Source of the DNA: Ustulina deusta
Lineage: Eukaryota; Ascomycota; Sordariomycetes; Xylariales; Xylariaceae
NCBI GenBank assembly: GCA_023159155.1
Contig: JAJNNX010000017.1
Span: forward strand, 434,001-498,000
Direction: 5' to 3'
Length of the DNA: 64,000 bases
Made by a program: the position numbers and the translations under genes. The notes below the pieces were generated by a model. It was not told the DNA's origin. It was given only the letters and a program-made list of their open reading frames with translations, and searched no databases. Position 1 is the first letter of the stretch. The number at the start of each line of letters is the position of its first letter. Shown here in pieces: positions 12,029-23,763 of the stretch.

Positions 12029-14220
12029 ATGGTGCCGGATCAAAGCGGTGGTCCTCCACGAAGATCGATAAAACGACTCCTCGTCGCAAATAGGTAAGGA
12101 ATAATTTGGCGGAGATTGACATCACCAGAAATCACCCGCTAAACAGATGGATAGAGGCGAAATAGCAAAGCGCATCATCGACTGTGCGCGGGAACTCTCA
12201 ATTGAGACGTTTGCTCTGATAACACCCGGCGATACTAGTCACGCCTTAGGCGCTGCTCACGTATTGTCGATCTCTTCTGCGGCCAGCTACTTAGATATAT
12301 CTGCTCTCATTGGAATCGCGAAACGACATACAATTGACGCGGTTCATCCGGGATATGGCTTCTTGTCCGAGTCGGACGATTTTGCGCAACGCATGTGGAG
12401 TGAGGCCAGGGCCGTTGTGGTCGGTCCAGGCTGGGATATCCTCCGCAAGACGGGCGATAAACTCGCTGCAAAGTTGCTAGCCCGACAATGCGATGTCCCT
12501 ACGCTCCCAGCTATGGACACGCCAACTGCGAGGGTGGAAGATGTTCGACGCTTTGCTAGAAAGATTGGTCTTCCGATCATGCTCAAGGCCGTGGACGGCG
12601 GAGGCGGCAAAGGTATCCGACTCGTGCGACAGGAATCCGATCTTGAAAGCGCCGCGAAACGCGCCATTTCTGAAAGCCCTTCGCGCCAGATATTTGTCGA
12701 GAAGGCTGCGGTAGATGGCTTCCGACATATTGAGGTCCAGATCATTGGTGATGGCTCTGGACAAGTGCGCCAGTAAGCTTCCAAAGTTTTGATGCATGCC
12801 GAGCTCTCTCCCCAGTACCACTCATACTTGGGAAACCTTTTAGCTATTGCTGTTTATGCTAATTAATTGCTGACTTCTGACATCAAATAGCCTTTGGGAA
12901 CGGGAGTGTAGCATCCAACGACGATATCAAAAGATCGTAGAACAAGCACCCAGCACTATCAGAGACCGCGAGTTCGTTAGCAGAATCATCGAAGCAGCAC
13001 TGGGGATGGCACGACACATTCGATATCTCTCTCTTGGCACTTTCGAGTTCCTTGCCAACGCGGATAGAGGCGAGTTTTTCTTCCTAGAAGTGAACCCACG
13101 ACTTCAGGTGGAACATACAGTTACGGAACGCATCGCGCTCGTTGATCTAGTAAAGATACAGTTAGAGATTGCGCAAGGGGCGAATCTTGCAGAGACTGGA
13201 TTGCGAAACGTGTCATCGGACATTACGCAGGTACCCAAACTGCAGTCTATTCAGCTGCGACTTACAGCTGAAAATGTCCAGAGAGATTGGACGTTGAGCA
13301 TTGGCAAGGTGGAGGCCTTCTCCTTACCTACCGGCAACGGGGTGAGGGTCGACACCCATCTCAATCATCGCCAGACAACGATCGTTGGCGCGGACTTTGA
13401 CAGTTTGCTTGCTAAGATCATTGTCACTGGGGAGAACCGACAAGTCGTCGTGTCTAAGTGCAGACGGGCGCTCGAGGATACTTGGATCGAAGGAGTGAAA
13501 ACTAATCTGGATATTTTACGTGCAATAGTAGGGCATGAAGACTTTGTACGTTCCCTATGTGATACCTCCTGGCTAGAAAGGCACATGAGCAGCCTGCTTG
13601 CGTCGGGATTAGAAATCTCTCGGGGCATCACCAACCAACATCAAGAGGCGTTAAAGTTCGCCAAAGATGAGGGGCAACCCTCAACATCACTCACCAACAA
13701 CACCGGCTCGGCGGTAATGCTGCGCAAGGGTGATGCTTGGGCCCTCAAACTTGCATCTCCTTCCGAAGGCGCGTCCGAAGAAACACATCACATCAAGCTA
13801 ACACGGGTGATCCGCAATGAGTTCCCCTCGTCGTTCAAAGCTGACGTCGAGTACTCACATCCACGCTCTCAACATCCCCAAGCCTTCACACTTGAGGCGA
13901 CCAATAGCAATGCATCCTCTGCCTCAGTCATGGCGGCAGGCAAACATCGTCGCGGAGACGTCAATAATCCGCTTCACGTGGTAGTACCATTTCCTGGCAA
14001 GCTAGTCGAGCTAGAAGTAGACGAAGGAGATGAAATCCAGCCAGGACAAGTGGTCTGCGTAGTGCAGCAAATGAAAATGGAACTAGAGATTCGAGCGAAT
14101 AGAGGAGGAAGAGTCAAATGGGTCACTGATGTGCAAGACGGAGAAGACATTGCTGAGGGTACCCTTGTGGCTGAGCTAGAAGACTTACACAGGGTTGATA
14201 AGACAAGAGCACTTTTATAA
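12029..14220 (+). CDS. acyl-CoA carboxylase alpha subunit (biotin carboxylase plus biotin carrier)
   Basis: Exons 12029-12093, 12155-12772 and 12891-14220 give 670 residues. The protein carboxylates its own biotin with ATP and bicarbonate and passes it to the beta subunit. The order is the N-terminal KRLLVANRGEIAKRI, HPGYGFLSES (86-95), the ATP-grasp glycine loop DGGGGKG (about 169-175), RECSIQRRYQK, EVNPRLQVEHTVTE (294-307), and a C-terminal carrier with VVQQMKMELEI, where Lys623 is the biotin site. The first intron ends inside the codon for Arg22, restoring the canonical ANRGEI. I chose the ATG at 12029 because it has a strong context (ACCATGG); in-frame ATGs at 12008 and 12017 would add seven or four residues. 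No mitochondrial presequence is visible with any start, unlike leucine-pathway methylcrotonyl-CoA carboxylase. Confidence 0.9.
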
Positions 14221-14645
14221 TTTTAGCAGCAATCGAATTGCGATCACGAATGAAGAGGAGAAGTAATGCCAAATGCAATGTCTGAACTGGAGAATATCCA
14301 TCTGGAGGCGTAACACAACAATTTACTATACGGTCTAGAGTGTCTGATTTCTTTAAACTGGGCTACTCTTACTGTTTATTCTCATCGTAGGAGTTGCCTC
14401 AATTCTGCCACTGATTTGAATCTCAATAAGCAAAACAAAAGCTTTGTTTTCAAGGAGGACAGTTGTATGATGAACTACAATACAAACAAATTGTTCCTTT
14501 GCTACTATATATCTCCGCATTTGCCTTCAAAGGCGTCTTTTCATCAATACCTTTCAATCCCCCAAACAATCACACCCGTGTCAACAAAATCCATTCAGTT
14601 CTTCCACGCCGACTTCCCGAGCCCAACAGCAGAATTCTGAAAAAA
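14221..14645. other. short intergenic region
   Basis: About 425 AT-rich bases downstream of the carboxylase alpha gene. A frame continuous with the next gene extends upstream through 14463 but lacks protein-like composition, so I treat it as leader sequence. Confidence 0.35.
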
Positions 14646-15119
14646 ATGTCAACTAATGTGATGCTCGGCGAAGGGCATACGCCTTCTGATTCGTTGACTA
14701 GTATTAGCCTTCTGATTTACCGAACACGCTCGGGCCAGCCTGAGTTACTTGTACGGTCAAAGCCATCAGATAGCATCCCAACGTACAGCACCCCGTATCG
14801 CGACCTTGATCGCGGTCAAAACGTCATCAACTGCGCCCAGCGCATTGGCGTAGACTCACTTGGAATACTTATTCCAGAAGATAGTCTGGACTATCAAATG
14901 TCGGCTGTGATCACTAATCTAGGTGAAGCAGTAAGGATCCGCGTATTTGCGGTACAAGCCACGTCACAGATGCAGGATATCGCCAGGTGCGATACTTGGA
15001 GAGGTTGGAAGTACGAATTTATCCCCGTATCTTCTCTCGACTGCGTGTACTTGCATCCCGATATTGGGGCTACAACCGCCCCGCTGAGAGAGCTGGTGAG
15101 GACACCCAGAGGACACTAA
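14646..15119 (+). CDS. hypothetical protein, possibly a degenerate Nudix-like fold
   Basis: The frame from the ATG at 14646 (context AAAAAATGTC) to the stop at 15117-15119 encodes 157 residues beginning MSTNVMLGEG. The stretch SLLIYRTRSGQPELLVRSKP near the N-terminus resembles the first strands of Nudix hydrolases. A later segment NVINCAQRIGVDSLGI sits where a Nudix box would be, but it lacks the conserved Glu residues, so hydrolase activity is unlikely. An in-frame upstream ATG at 14463 would add 61 residues of unlikely composition. No signal peptide or membrane segment is seen. The product remains unrecognised. Confidence 0.4.
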   Translation: MSTNVMLGEGHTPSDSLTSISLLIYRTRSGQPELLVRSKPSDSIPTYSTPYRDLDRGQNVINCAQRIGVDSLGILIPEDSLDYQMSAVITNLGEAVRIRVFAVQATSQMQDIARCDTWRGWKYEFIPVSSLDCVYLHPDIGATTAPLRELVRTPRGH

Positions 15120-15235
15120 GTCGATGAAATGAGGCTGTAATTTTCTATTTAGGGAAACCTACCCTTGCAGTAAATTTTTCTACGAGTTATCTCAGGAGAT
15201 GTTGTATCCAAATTAGATTATTGTACAGTTGCTAG

Positions 15236-15268
<33 letters not shown>

Positions 15269-15838
15269 GGGATAAAATTTTATTAGCTATCACAATGTTT
15301 GATTGTCAGACAAGGTATTACCTTCGCCATTTAGCTACCAATTATTAGACTATTGATATAACTATTATAAATTTGAAAAAAAGTCATTTTAACAAATTGA
15401 ATTATCACTTAAGCATATTTCATCTCATAGATATCTTTACATAAGAGGCCACGAAACGGCTTGTTCATTCGTGATTAAATAGGGATATAAACAAATCTAG
15501 TCATGTATTCTTTCTTTATGGAATATGGATAAGAAACCAAAGCAAGAAGCTCAAGCTCTACGTCCTACATGTTGTTGTCCTTCTGGATGATGCCTAATAC
15601 CCCTGGGCAAAGCATCCTCATTAACCATATATATTCAATGAGGGGTTTCCAAAGAATGTCAAATGTTTCAACTACTCATCTTGCCTAGTTCTTCGGTGGT
15701 GCGATTCTCTAGCCCTCCGGGAAGCTTATCAACCAAGTTACCTCGAGAGAACAGACCCAGCTTCGTGGCAATGCTGCTAGGGTCTCTCGGCATCATTTCT
15801 GGGATTGGAAAATACCGAGGAAATAGAGCACGCCAAAG
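15120..15838. other. AT-rich intergenic region with a poly(A) tract
   Basis: About 720 AT-rich bases with no coding frame worth reporting. It contains an uninterrupted A run at 15238-15266. I see no flanking target-site duplication that would mark a retroposed insert. Confidence 0.4.
15238..15266 (+). repeat. poly(A) homopolymer, 29 bases
   Basis: Twenty-nine consecutive A residues are visible. It may be slippage-prone simple sequence or the tail of an old retroposed copy; nothing upstream identifies a source element. Confidence 0.8.
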
Positions 15839-18287
15839 TCAGGACGAGGACAGATTCGAGAAATCTGGTTGAGATTGATGACCGCCGGAGAGGTAACCGC
15901 CCTGGTCGGCCACATTGCTATTGATGTTGGATTCGAGTAGCGTAATGAGCATCAATGCAACGAGAAACCAGCAGCGGGGCGCTAGAACCTTGAATTTTGT
16001 TATAATAGTGGCACCTGCGAAGGGGTCAAGAAGCAGCGTGTCCACATTGCCAGTCCCCTACATGAGGCATTCCAAGGGCTTCCTTGTCCTAGCGGCAGAA
16101 TCCGATATGTTGAATCGACAGCCAAGAGCGTTACGATCGCAGCTGGAACTAATGTCTGCACATATTTCTCGTTGCCTTCCGATGAAACATCTGCAATGCC
16201 GTTGTTCCGTTTCGAAACCTGTAGGGCATTTCTAGTGTCGCAATCAAAACGACCACCGAAGTTGTGAGGTCAATGCGATACGGCTTCTTGGAGCCTAATG
16301 GAATACACAACTTCTTTGCTTCTGCTTTCGACTTTTTGGATTTCCCATGCCGTGCTGGATGTGCTCAATGGGGCTTGTTCAACCTCTTTAGTCTTGGTCT
16401 GTATCGTGAAGTACTTTGAAGTGCCGGGGCGAGTTGACGTAAAATTTTCCTTGGCAAAGTAAGCATCAAAGTCTTTATCCAAAGTCTCACTACACTTACC
16501 GACAATCCCGGAGAGGTTTACATTTCGTGCCATGATCATGGCGTAGGTAATTAGGGAGCCTGGATCCGTGGAATTACACGCTGTCGCAGGAATGCCAGTC
16601 CCACCATAGTGAATATGAGCAAAGCCAGAAATGTTTCCATGAGGTGCAGTGGGAGTGCCTGAACAGTAAGACGCCTTTCTATCGTCACCGATGCCCCATT
16701 GATGGTGCTGTTGCTAATTAGCTTCTGGGGAGCTGAATACTGCTTTGGCCGTCTGAGCGAGAAGAGATCTAAAGACTTTCTGGAAAACCGTAGCAAGGAG
16801 AGTAGTATTCTTAAAATCGAATATACTATCCTGGGGCTCGGTCTCATTGAGTAGCGTGAACCAATGACTGGTATTTGATAGGTAAGGGTTCGAGCTTCCA
16901 ACTCCTTCAATGTCAGGATTATTAAAGGATGTACTATAACCGAGAGTAATATTTTGAGGAGGTACTAGAAGTGGAATAGTTTCTTCGATCATGTAAGAGA
17001 CTATAAGTAGCTAGCTACTGTCATTAGGATAAGTCACAGTGCTCTGGGTCAGAGAGTATCGGGTTTTGTAGATCAGTCCCGAGACATCTCGTTATTCCAA
17101 CTCACTACCATCAGCTTTTGCCGACGAATTTGGTCCGGTCGGTAAAATAAGAGATATGGGATGGTGATTGCAAATCCATAGTGGCAGACCGATTATTGCC
17201 AAAGGTGTAGGCGAATTAACTGCAAGCTTCCAGATGTATGGCTCGCAATCTGTCAGCTCGCCTTCAAATACATTCACTGATGCGATATGCGTTGAAGGTT
17301 GTCCTGTCATAATTAGAAAGATTATTTATAAATTATGGTGTGCTCTTACTGGTTGCTCCATAGGGCGCGAAATTCTGGAATGCAAAATCTGCGGTCGTTC
17401 CCGAAGGATACAGAATTTTGTATCGTTCCACTGCCCACAAAAGAGCGTTGGGATTCTTGGGGGAGGGGGTGGTGATTCCATAGATCAACCATTTCTTGGT
17501 GAATTCGATGCCGTCATTCCGTGAAACCATTTGTGAATCGAGATTCAACAGACTGGTTGAGTCAATAACGGCCTCCGTGAGAAGCAGAGGTCCTAAAATA
17601 CCGAATGTTACAAGAACGTCGCCATTACGTGTTGATGACCAGAAAGATACTGGTAAAATTGGAGAGAAATAGTTCATCTGAAGCGACTTCGATGACGGAT
17701 GCCCCTTGGACCTTAGCCCAATCTAGGGCATTTATTTGTTTGGCTCTGTACGCGGCTTGCACAAAGAACGTCATTATCAACGACAAAAAGTACAAGGAGT
17801 CAGCGAAGAAGTGGTATTAGGGTACCAGTAGGGTCCGGGTGAGCTACTCAGCGTTGGTCCATAAGGAATGAAGAGAGTGTTTGGACGACGTTAAGCCGCC
17901 ATTGGTTTCTGAGACTCGGTGTAGAACCTCAAGAGAAACAATCACTGATACGAGAATGCCAACTAATGTGAGGAGGACAGGACGAGGTTCTTGGTTAATG
18001 GCAGGTACTTCATCTCAGAGTGCAGATGGATTGGTTTCAGCGAGTCCACAGCGATATGATCCATATAAACAACTGACCAGGTATAGTTTCACTTGACAAG
18101 ACTCTTTCCGTGTCTCGTTGGGAGTCCCCGTCATTAGGCTGTTCACGTCGAGGAACTGGCTTCCTGCGGATTGGAGGTAAGCAGGTAGAATTTAGCTTCG
18201 TATGTTTTCGCCGCCCCAATCTATTCACCTTGTATCGGGTGGCTGCAGATCTAGTGTAGGTTCAACTGCAGATTTCGCTTGGCTCAT
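15839..18287 (-). pseudogene. DUF3433-type multi-span membrane protein, frameshifted
   Basis: A start ATG at 18287 leads into MSQAKSAVEPTL, then a splice to KPVPRREQPND. The downstream matches to a DUF3433-like protein are scattered over different frames. They are a membrane segment PRPVLLTLVGILVSVIVSLE, NYFSPILPVSFWSSTRNGDV (near 17670), NPNALLWAVERYKILYPSGT, VNVFEGELTDCEPYIWKL (near 17290), LMETFLALLIFTMVGLAFLR (near 16620), and a last TLLLDPFAGATIITKF segment ending near 15839. At least three junctions need indels rather than introns: between ALDWA and LRSKGHPSS (near 17710), a seven-base insertion before VNVFEGEL (near 17295), and one near 16745 before QKLISNSTING. There is also an in-frame TAG after SLWTNAE. 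The family has two repeats of membrane segments and large loops; its function is unknown. Sequencing error could explain one break but hardly all. Confidence 0.7.
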
Positions 18288-20012
18288 TATATACCCCTCC
18301 ATATCGGCATTGAGAAAGACTCCGGTAAGGTAGACCAAGATGGTTCGCTAAGTAATGGGGGAAGACTCCTTCGCAAGTTTACCGATCGTCAGGCTTTGGG
18401 AATGAAAGACTACATGTGAACAGATTGAGAGAAGATTTTATATGGCCCCAAGAACGAGACATTATGTTCACCCTCGGGGATGGACTGGAGCCCTTATGTC
18501 TTCATAACCAGCTTCTTCTCGAGAGAAAACAGGGATCACAGCCATCGAATGTGAATAGGCATTAGTCTACGAAATAGTTATTGAGTAAATATTTTTTCAA
18601 TTGAGATGGCATCGCGACACTACTGGCTTGTGGAGAACATGCACATGTCGTCTCTTTAGTTTAATGCTTTATTGGTATAATAACTTCAAGAGGATTTTCT
18701 ATTTAGAAAGGAACCGGAGTGGCTTCATCTCATGCTATGCATAATTATTAGTACGACACTCATTTTGCCATCATATAGGTGAGGTTATAGGTATGTTACC
18801 TTTTCAACCCCAGTAATATCTGGGCCTGGCCGTACGTGTCTCGGGAGTAAATTGTCGCACTTCGTCGTAAGATAAATAACCTATGTCTTACAGGTATGAC
18901 GAACCGGCCGGCGTAATTCTTACGGCTGCCTGGCTCAGGTATAGGGAATGACAGTCAGGTGCCCCAAAGGCCCAAGATGCGCCGAAAGTAGGACAATGAA
19001 GTGGATTCTCCTGGAAAAGAATACTCATTCCATTAGATGATCCCGAACCTTGTTGATTGGGTGTCTCAGGAAGGCTCCGCTGGCTATGCCGCCACCTCTC
19101 TAGATACTGTGGCGTACGCCTCAAATATCATGCCGTTCATGTCACTCTTGGTGACAGGTTCTTACATACTAACCCGTAAAGAGCTAGACACAATTCGCAA
19201 CTTATAGTCTTGACCTATGCAACCGGATTGTGCGACACGGCTAGCCGCATAGGATTGGCCTACGCTCCCGCGAGGGACGAGAGAGGTCACGAGGCTCCAG
19301 CCATATATGCAAAGAGACCCAGGGAAACTAACGACGCTAGATAATTAATTACTGAGAAGTCACGCTCTAGCCTAGAGACATTCGGGTATAAGGTGACTAT
19401 CGAAGGCAGGCAAAAAAAATCTCCAAAGCGAGTTATGAGCTGAATAGATTCTGTTCCAACCCCTTGTCATAGATTGGGCTGATTAACAGATGTCCCGAGT
19501 TATGTTCGGATAGTAGGGCTTTCTACATTTTGTTCAACATACCTCGTCCAATTTTCTAATTTTTTATTGTTTGTTGCTCTCTCTTTGGACACCGACTGCG
19601 AATTTTATTTTATTTTATCAATTTAAATGACTGCATTCAGTGCCCACCGTGAAGAACGAGACATGCAGTTATCTTCAGTTTCGCGGGTGGAACACAGATC
19701 GATAGAGGGTACCGGCTCGCTAATTCTTGTTTCACGGGCAACAGATGCGGAACGTCGCAGTAAATCTGTCGTGTATCGGCGAAAGCTGGAGAGGCGTCTG
19801 CGGCTTTGTGCTAGCTTAGCATTGTGGGAATGATCTATCTAATTGACACTGTGACTTTTGGTACTCTCTCAAAGTAAGGATGCGCTATCAGTAGAAATTC
19901 CCTGATGGTTAATGTATAAGTAGACCTTCCCTGACATGACGAAGAGAACCTGAGCTCACACCAATCTCCCCCTATTTCAAGACATAGCTAAATATTTTCA
20001 ATACGGGCCAAG
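18288..20012. other. gene-poor intergenic region
   Basis: About 1.7 kb. Short frames at 19124-18888 (minus) and 19627-19833 (plus) have no recognisable domain and no splice partners. I see no RNA gene or clear repeat. The right end should hold the promoter of the amine oxidase. Confidence 0.4.
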
Positions 20013-21944
20013 ATGCGTCAGTATTCCTCCAATATTAGCTCTTTTGCCCTGGTAGCACTCGTGACATTTCTGTCACCCCCAATCGGCTTCCTTGGTGCCA
20101 ATGCGGCTACCATTCCCCACGACGATGTCAATCGGAGAGACGACAACAAAAGCCAAGCATGCCAGCGAACAAAAGTTGCAATATTGTAAGTAATATACAA
20201 ATACTACAATGCTTCCATGCATAGCTAAGTTGTACTAGGGGTGCGGGCATCGCGGGCATCACGACAGCTGTAGGTACTCATTGAATAGTCAAATGGAAAT
20301 TTGTGATTGTTCCTCCGTGTTGACCGCTTTCTCTCTCTTCGCAGCAATCCTTGTCGAACAATTCCATTACAGATTTCTTAATTCTGGAATACCAAGACCG
20401 TATCGGGGGCCGTGTTCATTCAGCATCCTTCGGTATGGGGGTCGATGGGAAGCCCCTTGTGGTCGAGTACGGCGCCAATTGGATTCAGGGTCTCGGTCAG
20501 CCAGGGAAACGGGAAAATCCAATCTGGACATTTGTAAGCCCCCATTACTAGCAATTGGTTTCAATTGTGAAGCCCGATAATCAACTAACCGATACATCTA
20601 ATAGGAGAAAAAATGGAATATCACTAACCACGTTTCGAACTTTACCAATATTCTTACTTACAATGAAACTGGGCCTGTTGACTTCAGAGAGGAGATAAAA
20701 GCCTTCGAATACGCTCTTGGAGAGATGGAGGAGAGAGCAGGAGAGATCCTTAAGGACAATCTACAGGACCCGACTCTGCGAGCAGGGTTGAGTCTCATAG
20801 GATGGAAACCATCGCAGCGCGAGTATCCGGCACAATCCGAGGCCATTGAATGGTGGTTATACGGTAAGTTGGTTAAGCATTGTGCAACACTTGAAGAAAA
20901 GGAGCAATCAATAACTAGGGTCATGCAGATGGCGAGCAAGCAGTTACGCCAGAGGATTCATCACTTGTCTTCAACGCTGCAGTTTCCAACTTCACATTCG
21001 TACAGTTCAGCGACGAGAATAATTTCGTCATTGACCAGAGAGGCCATAGTGCCTGGATCGAAGGCGAAGCCTCCACGTTCCTATCCCCCAACGACAAGCG
21101 GCTGCGCCTCAACACAACTGTTGAGGGCGTGGCATATGGCCCAGACGGTGTCATTGTCACTACAAGTGATGGGTCTTGTGTACAGGCAGACTACGCCGTT
21201 TGCACATTCTCCTTGGGGGTATTGCAGAGGGAGAACGCTATCAGCTTCGAACCGGCACTTCCAACGTGGAAGAAGACGGCGATTGAGATGTTCGAAATTG
21301 GAGTTTATACCAAGATCTTCTTACAATTCCCATCCAAGTTCTGGCCAGCCGACAAGGAGTACTTCCTATATGCCGACCCACATGAGCGTGGTTGGTATCC
21401 TATATGGCAATCTCTCGATGTGGAGGGGTTCTTCCCGGGCTCGCACATCCTGTTCGTTACTCTAACAGGCGAGCAATCGTACCGGGCCGAGAAAATGACG
21501 GACGAGGAGACTCTCGAAGAGGTGATGACAGTGCTCCGACTGATGTTTCCCGGCGTTAACATCCCTCAACCCTCGGCATTCACATACCCACGGTGGTCAG
21601 ACACCCCTTGGGCATATGGGTCTTTCTCAGTCTGGCCTACTGGAACTACATTGGAGATGCACGAGAATCTGCGGGCCAATGTCGACCGATTGTGGTTCAC
21701 AGGGGAGCATACCAGCGCTTCCTACTTCGGCTACATGCAAGGAGCCTGGTTCGAAGGCCAAGATGCGGGAAATCGTCTCGCAGGATTGATAAGTGGAACT
21801 TGTGTAGGGGATCCTGCAGCAGGTGAGTGTGGAGAGAGGGTCAGCTATCATGTTTTGCATGGGACCACGCCCGAAAGTGAATATAATGCCAATAATGGAT
21901 GGGACGAGAAGGGTTTCCACAATGGGAATTATGGCAAGCATTAG
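20013..21944 (+). CDS. secreted FAD-dependent polyamine oxidase-like amine oxidase
   Basis: Five exons, 20013-20185, 20239-20269, 20345-20533, 20605-20863 and 20929-21944, give 555 residues. The enzyme family oxidises spermine/spermidine or related amines with release of hydrogen peroxide. The N-terminus has a hydrophobic signal segment (FALVALVTFLSPPIGFLGANA). The dinucleotide-binding loop LGAGIAGIT starts at about residue 58 and is assembled across an intron. Then come EYQDRIGGRVHS, EYGANWIQG, and at the C-terminus WFTGEHTSASYFGYMQGA (from 473) with GQDAGNRLAG, the FAD-contacting motif. The chain ends in a 45-residue tail. No frame disruption is visible. The GNAT gene lies 1.2 kb downstream on the same strand. 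Confidence 0.88.
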
Positions 21945-23173
21945 CTAATTAAAAGTAAAATATAGTTCCCACCAAAAAGAGGGAGTAATTGCCAATTAGG
22001 GTAAATTCTGCACCCGTGATACCTATGCTAACATGTGCATGTCTTCGGAGTGCAGACGGAAGCAATGTTTTGAACTATATTATATAGGTAGGCATTTTAT
22101 AACAACTCCCGGCAATCCTCTCCGGTAGATGGTTGCTTCTCCATGGGTGTCAATTCACCCCCGCATCATTCGCCCCCTCCGTCTTCATTTTTTTTCTCTC
22201 CTTCCCCCTCGTTTCCCCTCATCTCCTACTCCAAGAAACCCCCCACCCTCGCAAATGAATTTGTCTAAATCTCCGACTCCCCCAAATCTGCAAGACATGG
22301 ATGATGCAAGGGGGGATAGATACTATCTTCTCAACGATCAAAACTCATTGCCTTACGGGTCATGTTCCCTTATTCTATCGATGCTAATAGGCCTGTCGTA
22401 TGCTACCAATTAACAACATGGACTAAAAGAGTAAGTCCTTATACAACCTGGAATGTCTGGATAGTCTGTTGCGAAACGCATATGTTTCCTTAATGGATGT
22501 TCGGTTTGCTCGGATTTCGTTTGGTCAACCTCCCAGGTTCAGGTTTGGGGTTTATACTCTTTTGAACTTTCGAAAACATCTGAACAAAGGAATTAGATGT
22601 CTACCTTTCGAGGCAAATTTTAGCCATTGAATCAAGATGATATAATAGGACATGCGGTGGACATCGAGTAGATATGTTGTCTCTACCTAGATGTATTATA
22701 GGACGGCAAAGGCACCGAAGCCGGCCGCGGAGGGTCTTGACACGCAACAAAGAGAAACGTTTATATAATGAAACAAGGAGACTTCGAAATCACATTGATA
22801 TCCCCTAAACCACCCACTATATCCACATACACCCGCACCCAAATGCTCACTATAGAGCGACACGTGGTTCACAGTTAAATGGGTATAGGCTCGAATCCTA
22901 TTAGCGCTAGTTCTAGCTTTAGGTGGTCACGCCCTTTCTACTACAACCTCCAAGAAATAACTCCGAAGGGCGTCTAGATAGTAGTGATTGTACGCCGAGG
23001 CCGATGTAGGCACAATAACACGGTTGAGTCACTCACATGCTGTATTTATAAGGATATATGCCCATTCCAAGGTGTAGGTGACTGAAAGGTCACCGAAAAC
23101 CTATGTGCGATGAGAATTCAATCTAATTGACGATTAACCAAAACCTGGTGCGTTTGGACCTCGGCCGTATACA
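21945..23173. other. intergenic region with a pyrimidine-rich tract
   Basis: About 1.2 kb. A C/T-rich tract lies at about 22186-22250, of the kind found in fungal promoters and leaders. A tRNA T-arm-like hairpin is visible at about 22893-22910 but the rest of a tRNA cannot be built. No gene is supported. Confidence 0.4.
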
Positions 23174-23763
23174 ATGGCATCCGGCTCTTCGCCAATATAC
23201 AAGATCCGAACGCACCGCCCCGGTGACATGGGCTTGATAATCAACCAACACGCCATTCTCGTAAGAGAAACAGTTTCCCATGACAAATACGATGGACTAA
23301 GTAGATGCGATAGTTCGGACGGCTATTCGGTTGGGGACCAAGTTTCGAAGCAGACGTTGCGCGCGTCGCTGCTGATTTTCTCGATAACTTCGATCCTAAT
23401 CTTGAGCGTACACTCATAGCCGAGTCTGTTGAAACGTCCGAGTTTCTAGGTTCTATTGCTCTTTTCAAGCATAGGAAGGAGGCGAATACGGCGCAGTTGC
23501 GACTATTGCTTGTTGATCCTACTGCCCGAGGCACGGGACTGGGAACGAAATTAATCGACGAGTGCGTGCTCTTCGCACGAGAAAGTGGCTACGCCAAAAT
23601 TGTCCTGTGGACTTTCAGCGCACTCAAAGGGGCACGGAGGTTATACCGGCGAGCAGGATTTCAGCTTGTCTCAACTGCTAAAGAACAAGACCACTGGGGG
23701 GTCAAAATGAACTTTGAAATTTGGGAGCTCGCACTATCTGGTGTAGAAGGGCAATCTACTTAA
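23174..23763 (+). CDS. GNAT-family N-acetyltransferase
   Basis: Exons 23174-23260 and 23314-23763 (intron of 53 bases) give 178 residues. The splice joins QHAIL to FGRLFGWGPSFEADVARVAA, which restores the usual opening of this GNAT group; read through, the frame stops. The acetyl-CoA pyrophosphate loop is LLVDPTARGTGLGTKL, with RGTGLG at residues 101-106. It is followed by FARESGYAKIVLWT and ARRLYRRAGFQLV, the typical motif B helix. It should transfer acetyl from acetyl-CoA to an amine in the cytosol; related proteins are often described as MarR-GNAT fusions in bacteria, but no DNA-binding part is present here. The substrate is unknown. Confidence 0.85.

Noticed and set aside
15238..15266. 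Poly(A) tract as the tail of a retrotransposed gene or LINE
   Set aside because: No coding sequence or target-site duplication could be matched on either side.
22129..22413. 94-codon plus-strand frame
   Set aside because: It runs through a pyrimidine-rich tract giving Pro/Ser/Leu simple sequence; no domain or homolog recognised.
22860..22918. tRNA T-arm-like hairpin (ATAGG-CTCGAAT-CCTAT)
   Set aside because: The stem is perfect but no matching acceptor stem, D loop with GG, or anticodon arm can be built; at most a tRNA-derived relic.
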